This document shows, piece by piece, positions 18,447 through 25,732 of a DNA stretch of 64,000 nt; the first letter of the stretch is position 1, and the number at the start of each line of letters is the position of its first letter. Source of the stretch: Sinorhizobium garamanticum (GTDB lineage Bacteria > Pseudomonadota > Alphaproteobacteria > Rhizobiales > Rhizobiaceae); NCBI RefSeq assembly GCF_029892065.1, contig NZ_CP120373.1, forward strand, positions 2,177,001 to 2,241,000, written 5' to 3'. The notes beneath the pieces are model-generated. The model did no database searches. It was given only the letters and a program-made list of their open reading frames with translations, and was not told the origin of the DNA. The position numbers and the translations under genes were made by a program.

Positions 18447-19469
18447 GTGGTCGGGGCTGCGATCCGTGATGGTGAAAAGGAGGTTTGCGGGGGGTATCGC
18501 AATTTGGGGCGGACAGATCAGCACTCGACACTCGATCCCAATGGAAACAATGGGGCCGGTCGACAACTGGCGGTGATCGGCGCCACGGGTGAATACAGCC
18601 GAGCGGAAACCTCGTTGCACGTGCATCCGGATGTTACCGTCGTCAAATCTAGCGAAGGCTTCGGCTGGTCCGATCTCTACGCCGCGGTGACCGACGAGCG
18701 GCCTCATCTCGCAATCCGCAGGGCAATTCCAGATATCTGGTTCGCATCGACCCTTACGGGAATCGAACTGCGCCGCACGGTGGGCGAAGAGCAGCACCAT
18801 GCGGTGCTGTCGTCCGACCTTGTTACGATAACGCCGGCAGGCATGGCGGTGCGTGACGAGATCGCTGTGCCCGTCAATGCCGTTCACGTTTTTCTCAGAG
18901 GCGACCTGATGCAGGAGGTCGCCGATGATCTCTTTGCGAGGCACCGCTCGGATCGGGCCATCATACCGGCGTTCGCGATCGAAGATCGGGCGCTGTATTT
19001 CCTTCTTCACGCGATCCGCGTATCGCTAGACGACCCTCCCCGGAGCAATCTCCTGAAGGCGGAGTTCCTCTCCAGGGCGATGGCGGCGCATGTTTTGCAG
19101 ATCCACTCCACCGACGGAGTTGTGCGGAACAGGGTTCCTGACAGGCTTGGATCGAACCAGTTCCGGGCAGTGGTCGACTATATCGAAGCCAATCTCTCCA
19201 GCGAGATCAGCGTCAACGAGCTTGCCGCGATCACCGGTCTCAGCCGCGAGCAGTTCTTCCGCCGCTTCAGAGCGTCGCTCGGGATGACTCCCTACCGATA
19301 TGTAATGATGGTTCGCATCGAGCAGGCCAAGGCCTACTTGGCCGATCCAAAGCTTGAGATCGTATCAATCGCCCTGATGTGCGGTTTTTCGAACCAATCG
19401 CATTTCGGCGCGGTCTTCAGGCGCTTCACTGGAAAATCGCCCGCTGGCTACCGACGCTCGATCGCCTAG
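18447..19469 (+). CDS. AraC-family transcriptional regulator
   Basis: C-terminal AraC/XylS DNA-binding domain at about 235-338 with both helix-turn-helix units: ISVNELAAITGLSREQFFRRFRASLGMTPYRYV and LEIVSIALMCGFSNQSHFGAVFRRFTGKSP. The N-terminal half is a variable effector domain. The longest frame begins at a GTG, but the first 55 residues look non-conserved; a TTG or GTG at 18615 or 18621, just before HPDVTVVKSSEGFGW, is an equally good start. Effector and target are unknown. No metabolic operon is adjacent, and a second AraC gene follows on the same strand. Confidence 0.8.
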   Translation: MVGAAIRDGEKEVCGGYRNLGRTDQHSTLDPNGNNGAGRQLAVIGATGEYSRAETSLHVHPDVTVVKSSEGFGWSDLYAAVTDERPHLAIRRAIPDIWFASTLTGIELRRTVGEEQHHAVLSSDLVTITPAGMAVRDEIAVPVNAVHVFLRGDLMQEVADDLFARHRSDRAIIPAFAIEDRALYFLLHAIRVSLDDPPRSNLLKAEFLSRAMAAHVLQIHSTDGVVRNRVPDRLGSNQFRAVVDYIEANLSSEISVNELAAITGLSREQFFRRFRASLGMTPYRYVMMVRIEQAKAYLADPKLEIVSIALMCGFSNQSHFGAVFRRFTGKSPAGYRRSIA

Positions 19470-19744
19470 TGCGGGGGCATGGGCGTCCTCGAAACGAGCG
19501 CGACAAACGTGCCGGTTTCCGCCTCCATACGGACGAATTGGACATTTGCGGCACCAATTCGAAAGAATCTTGCGCGATTTGTCCGTATCCTGCGCATGCG
19601 TTCGGGCGATTGCGGGTTTGAGATGACCGTGAGGTTGTAACCGGTCCTTCGGGCAGGAGGTCGATCAGCGCATGAGGCGCCTGGATCAGCCGGCTGGCTG
19701 GCCAGGCGCCTTTTTGATTTTGCCAAGACTTGTGAGGAGACACT

Positions 19745-20728
19745 ATGCCGGAACGGGCACTCGCTCGCTCGGTCCAGTCGGTAGTGAATTTTGAGCTGCA
19801 AGACGCGGACGGTCTAGCGGAGCACATCGGTCAGCGGTTTGCGCCGGTCAGGATCGAGCCCATTCGGGCTGCGGATCGATTCACCATGTCCGGCACCTAT
19901 GGTCAGGTCGCCGGCATCGATTTTAGCCGAAGCCGGGTCCAGGGCGAATTCAGGATATTCCCAAAGCGGCTCTATGACGGCGTGTTCTTCATGTTCCCAG
20001 GTGCCGGCAGCATCGTTTTCCAGCAGAGCCGCGAGAATGTCATGAGCTCGCCGACGACCGCGGTCGCGGCCGAAGGCCTGGCTTGCAGATCAATGGAATT
20101 TCTCGCCGACAGCTCGTTTTGCGGCGTGGTGATCGATCGGCCCGTGTTTGCCGGGCGGCTGTCTGCCCTGCTCGGCCATCCGGTCGTCGAGAAGCCGGTC
20201 TTCCAACCGGCGTTTGATATGGCATCCGGCGGCGCCAGCGCGCTGAGGGCTTTGGTGATGTGCATCACGGGTCCGGAATTCGGGCCGCAGCTTAACCGGA
20301 TGAGTCTGACAGCAGAGCGGATTCGCGAGACTTTGGTCGACCTGGTGCTCGAAACGTGGCCGAACAGCTACTCGGAGATCCTGCGCCGACCGGCGCCGAT
20401 GATCGCGCCTCAGCATGTGAAGCTCGCCGTGGATTTCGTCCATGAGCACGCGCAGATGATTCCAAGCGGCACTGAGCTTGCAGCTCTGTCGGGGGTTAGT
20501 CTTCGCGCGCTACAACAGGGCTTTCGACGGTTCGTGGGCGTCTCTGTTGGCGCGTACCAACGTCAGGTCCGATTGGAGCGGGCGCGCGCTGATCTTCTGC
20601 GTGAGCCAGGGACATCGGTCGAGGAGATCGCATTGCGTTGGGGCTTCACCAATGCCGGACGGTTCAGCCGCTATTTCAAGGCGGCCTACGGAATTTTCCC
20701 GACGGAGTTGATCCGCCGCAAGACTTGA
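19745..20728 (+). CDS. AraC-family transcriptional regulator (AraC_binding_2-like)
   Basis: 327 residues. A cupin-like ligand domain (about 1-190) resembles the AraC-binding domain of feaR/xylS-type regulators. The C-terminal two-helix-turn-helix domain (about 220-325) shows GTELAALSGVSLRALQQGFRRFVGVSVGAYQRQVRLERAR in part and SVEEIALRWGFTNAGRFSRYFKAAYG. ATG preceded by GTGAGGAGA. It lies 275 bases after the other AraC gene; that gap holds no gene. Regulated genes are not evident from the context. Confidence 0.87.
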   Translation: MPERALARSVQSVVNFELQDADGLAEHIGQRFAPVRIEPIRAADRFTMSGTYGQVAGIDFSRSRVQGEFRIFPKRLYDGVFFMFPGAGSIVFQQSRENVMSSPTTAVAAEGLACRSMEFLADSSFCGVVIDRPVFAGRLSALLGHPVVEKPVFQPAFDMASGGASALRALVMCITGPEFGPQLNRMSLTAERIRETLVDLVLETWPNSYSEILRRPAPMIAPQHVKLAVDFVHEHAQMIPSGTELAALSGVSLRALQQGFRRFVGVSVGAYQRQVRLERARADLLREPGTSVEEIALRWGFTNAGRFSRYFKAAYGIFPTELIRRKT

Positions 20729-21437
20729 AGCGCGGCACGGAACCGTCGCCTGTCGGCGGGGGAGACCAAGAGTGAGCGTCTCAATCCAGTCTGCTGCCGT
20801 CTGAATCTGAGAGCCGCGACATTAATTCGGGATACCGGCGGCGTTGAGAAAGGTAGCATGAACAGGCAAGGCTTCCCGCCCAAGCCTGCAGGTTGCAATG
20901 CGGGCGCGCCGACCTTCGCGCCGAAGCCGGTCTCCTCCTGTGCGGCGCGACCGCCATATTGCGTCGCACGGGAGGTCTACCCTTTTGCCCTGTATTTCGC
21001 ATGCAGGCCGCGTCGGGTCGGCCGAGCATTTCGACGTCCTGTTTCCGGGAGATTCCTGAACCGCGCGTTCGATGATCGCTCTGACGGAGCGCCACACAAA
21101 TCCGACACCCGTGACACCAATCTGAGATATTTGCAGTGCCGATTTCGCTAGGGTGAGCAGGCATGGCCTCCCGGCTTGGCTTCCCTGGCCCGAAGGACGT
21201 GTCGCTGGCGAGCCGCCCTTCGGGCCGCCACCTCTAAGAGGCTCGCCTTCCCTCCTGCGCGGGCGTGACCCCCTCGCGCCGCGCAGGAGGCTTGTAGCGA
21301 TTGGTCGTGGTGGAGAGAAACGGTCCCTCAGGGACGCGCTCGTCGCGGACGCAACCCGAGGCGGATAACCCGCGACCCGGGAAGCCATGCCGGGGAATAA
21401 CCAGTTCGCAGTTCTGCATTGTAACCGGCGCCGCCGG
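20729..21437. other. 700-base gene-free tract with stacked inverted repeats
   Basis: No plausible protein on either strand. Between 21187 and 21290 are three consecutive inverted repeats: GGCCCGAAGG (21187-21196) with 21217-21226, GGCGAGCC (21207-21214) with 21240-21247, and CCTCCTGCGCGG (21251-21262) with 21279-21290. A smaller GTCCC-TCA-GGGAC lies at 21323-21335. It could encode a structured RNA or a transfer/recombination site. Confidence 0.5.
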
Positions 21438-22262
21438 CTAGCTGTTGGCTGCCGCAAGTTGCTGCAGGCGCCGCTCGCGGTGCGCGCGGATCGACGCCGT
21501 CGCAGGGGTTGCGTCGGATTCATTGTCGGCGGCAATGTGATAACGGTCACGCCCGGTTCGCTTGGCGTGGTAGAGTGCCTCATCGGCGAGCTTCATGGTC
21601 TGCTCAAGCGTGTTTGATGGCCGATGCTGGGCAACGCCAATACTGATCGTGAGATTGATCCTGTGTCCTGCGATGATCTTCCCGGATCGCCGCATGGCAT
21701 TGCAGAGCGCGTCGGCAAGGTGCGCCGCTTCGACATTGGCTTTCGCGGGGAGGAAGACACCAAACTCCTCGCCGCCCAGTCGTCCCGCCAACGCATCGGG
21801 CGGCAGCGCTGCTCTGAGCACGTTGGCGAGGCACTTCAGAGCTTCGTCGCCGATGTCGTGTCCGTAAGTGTCGTTGACCGACTTGAAATGGTCCGCGTCG
21901 ATCATCAGGAATGTGCCGCCGATCGCCAGTTGCTCGCGGATTTGATTCAGCAGGTAGAGGCGCGTGAGCAAGCCGGTGAGCGGATCGTAGCGGACGCAAT
22001 TGTCGAGACGATCAATCGTGATCGTGAGCAGCCTGAGGACGCTCAAAGCTCCGATGGCGATCGGTGGTGCAATCAACAGCGGGATGATCGCCGCGAGAGA
22101 TAGGATGCCCCAATAGGCGTGGGGCGGTAGCCCGCGGATGAATGCGAGCGCCGTTGCGATCGACACAACCGGTACCGCGACCGAAATCGATGTGATGACG
22201 GCCAGCAAAGAAAAAACTAGGCGGTTCGAAGTGATACGCAGTTTTGGTAGCAACGTCTCCAT
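21438..22262 (-). CDS. Membrane-anchored GGDEF diguanylate cyclase
   Basis: About 274 residues from the preferred ATG (METLLPKLRI). Two transmembrane helices at about 14-42 and 52-78 are followed by a GGDEF domain with the active-site variant RLGGEEFGVF, an accepted catalytic form, and YDPLTGLLTR at its start. No EAL domain. It would make cyclic di-GMP at the inner membrane. An inhibitory RxxD site four residues before the motif is not obvious (DALAGRLGGEEF). It probably belongs to the same signalling cargo as the GGDEF-EAL protein. Confidence 0.87.
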   Translation of the reverse strand: METLLPKLRITSNRLVFSLLAVITSISVAVPVVSIATALAFIRGLPPHAYWGILSLAAIIPLLIAPPIAIGALSVLRLLTITIDRLDNCVRYDPLTGLLTRLYLLNQIREQLAIGGTFLMIDADHFKSVNDTYGHDIGDEALKCLANVLRAALPPDALAGRLGGEEFGVFLPAKANVEAAHLADALCNAMRRSGKIIAGHRINLTISIGVAQHRPSNTLEQTMKLADEALYHAKRTGRDRYHIAADNESDATPATASIRAHRERRLQQLAAANS

Positions 22263-22441
22263 GCGCGAAGCGTAGGAACAGCGCACTTACCCAGGTGGTT
22301 TCTGGAATCTGTAGACTTGTACGCAACCAGGGTCAGTCGCGCACTTTGCTGCGCGATGTGTCTGCCTCTGGGCCAACATGTCTGATCTGCGCGCGAGCCG
22401 CGGCGCTGACCGCTATCGACCAAACATTGTCTCAGTCAGCG

Positions 22442-23353
22442 TTACGGGATGTCGAACGACAGCGAATAGCGATTTTTGACGAAGGTCAGGAAATGGCGAA
22501 GGGCCGGATTGGAGTTGTCGGTTCGCCAATATCCGGAGAAGCCCAAATAGGCCTGGCCGTGGGGGCCATGGATCTCGCGTAGCACGACATTGGGGTAGGT
22601 TGCTCCGCTCGCGCCTTCGCAGGTGATTGTGACACCAAGCCCGCCACCGAGCACACTCATGATGGATTCGCGCGAGACCGCGTGCATCTTGATCGTGGGG
22701 CGAGAACTCACTGTACCGAGACGCCCGAGCAGCATGTCGCGCAATTCTGGACCTGGATCGCGTTCTGTCAGGAGAAAGGTCTCGTTGCGAAGTTCAACCC
22801 ACTGCAGGCTTTCGTGTATGGCCAAGGGGTGGTCAGCGGGCATGGCGAGCAGCATGCGTTCGCTCCAGAAGGCGGCTCTGTTGACGCCGGGATAATTCGC
22901 CTCGCCCATCATGATGGCGACGTCGATGCGTCCGGAGTTGAGCTCGGATATGAGTTCGCATCGCGGCGCCTCGACGCCATCGACTTCAATGTCGGGGCTA
23001 TGTTCTCCCCATGCAAATAGCGTCGCGCGGAGATGGCCGGCGGAGATCGGACCATTATGGCCGATCATGATCTTACCGCCGCGTCCGCGATCGACCGCAA
23101 GCATCGAGCGTTCGAGGCGGTCGACTCTGGTGATGATCTCGCGCGCATCGCGGATGAACTCCCGGCCGAGGGGAGTCATCGTGACGCCGGCATGGCTTCG
23201 CACGAACAATTTGACCTTAGTGCAGCGCTCGAGGGCGAGGATTGCTCGGCTCAGCGTGGATCGTTCGATCTTGAGGACCTCTGCCGCGCGGTGGAAACTA
23301 TGATGATCGGCGGTGGCGATGGCGTAGCGAAGCTGCCTGAGATCGAAAGTCAT
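22442..23353 (-). CDS. LysR-family transcriptional regulator
   Basis: 303 residues with an N-terminal winged helix-turn-helix (LRQLRYAIATADHHSFHRAAEVLKIERSTLSRAI) and a C-terminal periplasmic-binding-like effector domain (about 92-300). Target genes and ligand are unknown. LysR proteins usually control a divergent neighbour, but the next 434 bases upstream hold no gene, so the target may have been lost or lie elsewhere. Confidence 0.88.
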   Translation of the reverse strand: MTFDLRQLRYAIATADHHSFHRAAEVLKIERSTLSRAILALERCTKVKLFVRSHAGVTMTPLGREFIRDAREIITRVDRLERSMLAVDRGRGGKIMIGHNGPISAGHLRATLFAWGEHSPDIEVDGVEAPRCELISELNSGRIDVAIMMGEANYPGVNRAAFWSERMLLAMPADHPLAIHESLQWVELRNETFLLTERDPGPELRDMLLGRLGTVSSRPTIKMHAVSRESIMSVLGGGLGVTITCEGASGATYPNVVLREIHGPHGQAYLGFSGYWRTDNSNPALRHFLTFVKNRYSLSFDIP

Positions 23354-23786
23354 TTGGCGTTACCTCGCCTGTGACCAGCTATTGTTGCGGAGGGCTGCTG
23401 TGGGCCAGCGCAACGGGTGAGGTCTGGATTGAGCGAGGCGATATAGACCTCGAAGAAGCATGCTTACTCCCTTTCGTATTGACTCGGTCTTGCTCCGAAG
23501 TAGTGAAAATATCTGGTACGTTATAGCGTTACGTGTTGTTAAAGATGATTAACGAATGGATGCACGTGAAGAGAGTGGGTGAAATTCTCCTGCTCGCCGC
23601 TCTCGCTGAGCTTCGTCACACGAGACGGCCAGGTGAGCCATTTCCTCATCGATCTTTTGCTGATGAGTCGTGATCGGTGGGCGAACGGCAGCGCCTCCCG
23701 ATTTGAGGCGCTGCCTGCGCAGAAACGGCCCGCGTTTGCGTGAGATGTCCTGATTGGCGGTCGGTCTAAGTCAGCAGCCGAAGCGC
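23354..23786. other. Gene-free region between the LysR and DUF2958 genes
   Basis: About 430 bases without a credible gene. The left part is AT-richer and may hold the LysR promoter; the right part has the hairpin at 23687-23715. Confidence 0.4.
23687..23715 (-). terminator. Terminator-like hairpin after the ardC-DUF2958 operon
   Basis: Perfect 11-bp stem GGCAGCGCCTC/GAGGCGCTGCC with a 7-base loop, 73 bases past the DUF2958 stop. No T-run follows, so a rho-independent role is uncertain. Confidence 0.45.
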
Positions 23787-23787
23787 G

Positions 23788-24168
23788 TCACGTGCCCTCC
23801 TCCGGCCCGTGACGAGCGGCGGCGTATAGCACCCGCTCAGCAGCGCTTATGCTTCCGGTTTCGCGTGCTGCCTCCGCCCAGGCAGAGATCGGGAATTTCC
23901 CCTCGAAGAGGATGTCGCGCTCGATGCCCATGCCGAGCGACAGGCGCAACGATGCGATCTCGGAGAAGCTGAAGGATCCGAGCTCCGGGCAGCCGAAGCC
24001 GAGGTCGGCCAGACCGAACAGCGTATCATTATCAGCGTCGAGCTCGGTGGCGAGCCATGTCGCGGCCCCGAGCGGGTTGAAGAATTTGACGACGGGGATG
24101 TGGTCGGTGTCGGGATTGCTGCCGTTGGCGAGCAGCCGCTCCCGCAGCTCTGGTGTGAGGAGGATCAT
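23788..24168 (-). CDS. DUF2958-domain protein
   Basis: 126 residues starting MILLTPELRERLLANG, with the family-typical PVVKFFNPLGAATWLATELD and DTLFGLADLGFGCPELGSFS. DUF2958 proteins are small, mostly found on plasmids, phages and integrative elements and typically next to antirestriction genes; molecular function unknown. The ATG overlaps the ardC stop (ATGA), so it is translationally coupled to ardC. Confidence 0.85.
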   Translation of the reverse strand: MILLTPELRERLLANGSNPDTDHIPVVKFFNPLGAATWLATELDADNDTLFGLADLGFGCPELGSFSFSEIASLRLSLGMGIERDILFEGKFPISAWAEAARETGSISAAERVLYAAARHGPEEGT

Positions 24169-25127
24169 GCTGCCCTCCTCTCGTCCGAGGGTTCGTCGCC
24201 GCTCTCCAGGTGGTCGTCCTCAGGCAGGAAGCCGAGGAGATATGCTGCCGCCTTGCTTGCCTGCGAAGCGGCGCGCACGATCGCGCGATTGTCTTCGCGC
24301 AGCACCTCGAGCCAGGAGCCGATATAGTCGGCATGGCGGACGGTCGGGACGATGCCGAGTGACGCGCAGCAGAAAGCCGCGTTCATCTCAGCCACCAATT
24401 CCTCGAATGCGTACCTCTTCGAGCCGAAGGATCCCGTCAGGTCACGATTAAGGCGCGAGAGATGGCCTGTGGCATGACCGAGCTCATGCAGGGCCGTGCG
24501 GTGCCAGTTGATCGGATCGTAATAAGTCTGCGGAGGCGGGACTTGTACGTAGTCGAGGGCCGGCACGTAGAAGGCCCTGTTGCCGCCGATCCGGAAGTCG
24601 ATGCTGGTTGCCTTGATCAGCGCCTCGACCTTGGGCTCGACAAGCCCCTCGGGCGGCGGTGGTGCGACGGTGGCGATATCGTCCGGAAGGTTGTCGCATT
24701 GAGCAGCATTGAAGACGGTGAAGCGCTTCAGGAACGGGATCGCCTGGGCCTCCTCGCCAGTCTCGCGTGCGCGCTGCTTTTCATCTTCGGGAATGAACCG
24801 GTCGGCATAGACGACGGTCGTGCCGCGCTCGCCCTTTCGCACATTGCCGCCGAGCGAGAGCGCCTGGCGGAACGTGAGCCAGGTCTGGCTCGGGAAGCCG
24901 TATTCGATGACGGCGCCCCAGAGGATCAGCACATTGATCCCGGAATATTGCCGGCCGGTCGCGGCATTCTTTGGCATCGCGAGCGGCGCCTTCGCCGCCG
25001 CGCTTCCCCAAGGCTGAACCCATGGGACGCGGCCGGCCTCAAGCTCAGCGATGATCTTGTCGGTGATTTCGTCATAGAGGCTCGCCCGGTCCGTGCCGGA
25101 GCGGCCGTTGGTGGAGTTTCTGGACAT
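24165..25127 (-). CDS. ardC: ArdC-like antirestriction protein (zincin)
   Basis: 320 residues. The N-terminal ssDNA-binding domain begins SLYDEITDKIIAELEAGRVPWVQPW, with the GRQYSGINVLILW motif. The C-terminal metallopeptidase domain has the zinc-binding HELGHATGH (ALHELGHATGHLSRLNRD) and a downstream FEELVAEMNAAF glutamate. ArdC proteins protect incoming conjugative DNA against restriction; that role is inferred here. The ATG at 25127 is chosen because the leader sequence upstream matches the parB leader. That leader is cut off at about 25,167, where the HerA remnant begins on the opposite strand. Confidence 0.9.
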   Translation of the reverse strand: MSRNSTNGRSGTDRASLYDEITDKIIAELEAGRVPWVQPWGSAAAKAPLAMPKNAATGRQYSGINVLILWGAVIEYGFPSQTWLTFRQALSLGGNVRKGERGTTVVYADRFIPEDEKQRARETGEEAQAIPFLKRFTVFNAAQCDNLPDDIATVAPPPPEGLVEPKVEALIKATSIDFRIGGNRAFYVPALDYVQVPPPQTYYDPINWHRTALHELGHATGHLSRLNRDLTGSFGSKRYAFEELVAEMNAAFCCASLGIVPTVRHADYIGSWLEVLREDNRAIVRAASQASKAAAYLLGFLPEDDHLESGDEPSDERRAA

Positions 25128-25167
25128 CGCGGTTCTCCGCGACGGGCGCCGGAGGCCTCTCCTCCAG
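25128..25167 (-). promoter_or_regulatory. Truncated copy of the structured leader upstream of ardC
   Basis: TCTCCGCGACGGGCG at 25134-25148 is identical to the proximal part of the parB leader (15439-15453), at nearly the same distance from the start codon. GCCTCTC-type sequence follows, but the distal stem arm CCCGTCGCG and everything beyond are missing, replaced by herA-like coding sequence. Confidence 0.6.
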
Positions 25168-25680
25168 CTGCCGACCGTGCTGGTGCTTGAGGAAGCCCAC
25201 ACGTTCGTTCGGCGCGGCAAGGATGACGACGGCCCCGCTTCATCTCCGACCCAACTCTGTCGCGAGGTATTCGAGCGCATAGCCCGGGAGGGACGCAAGT
25301 TCGGGCTTGGGCTTGTCCTTTCGTCGCAGCGGCCGTCGGAGCTTTCTCCGACAGTTCTTGCCCAATGCAATACGTTCCTATTGCACCGCATCGTCAACGA
25401 CACGGATCAGAACCTCGTCGCTCGCTTGGTACCTGACAATGTGGGTGGGCTCTTGCGGGAGCTGCCGAGTTTGCCGTCGAGGCAGGCAGTTCTTCTCGGT
25501 TGGGCAACGCCGATCCCAGTTCTGGTGGAGATCGACGAGTTGCCTGATGCGCAGCGGCCGCAGTCGGCAGACCCCGATTTCTGGAAGGTATGGACATTGG
25601 CCGAACAGCGAAGCGTCGATTGGGGTGCGATTTCGCAGGAGTGGTCGGGCGTTCCTCCGACGCACCCAGGGGAACAATGA
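25168..25680 (+). pseudogene. HerA/DUF87-like ATPase, 5'-truncated
   Basis: About 170 residues of the C-terminal half of a HerA-type hexameric ATPase: Walker B LPTVLVLEEAHTFV, the sensor SSQRPSELSPTVLAQCNTF and the arginine-finger region HRIVNDTDQNLVARLV. The N-terminal barrel and Walker A are missing. The open frame runs 75 bases further left, but only because it crosses the ardC leader and start region antisense. HerA ATPases partner with nucleases in several anti-phage systems. The next two genes encode a nuclease and a helicase-nuclease on the same strand, 52 bases downstream. Without Walker A it should be inactive. Confidence 0.75.
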
Positions 25681-25732
25681 TCCGAATGTCTCTTCTGTCC
25701 ATCTGTGATCACGCCGTGCACTGTGGCCACCG

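Noticed and set aside
20822-21583. Minus-strand frame of 253 codons in the gene-free tract
   Set aside because: It crosses the stacked inverted repeats and enters the end of the GGDEF gene antisense to nothing sensible; composition is Arg/Ser-rich without conservation signals.
25093-25167. N-terminal 25 codons in frame with the HerA remnant
   Set aside because: These codons are antisense to the ardC start and leader, which match the parB leader, so they are not original HerA sequence.
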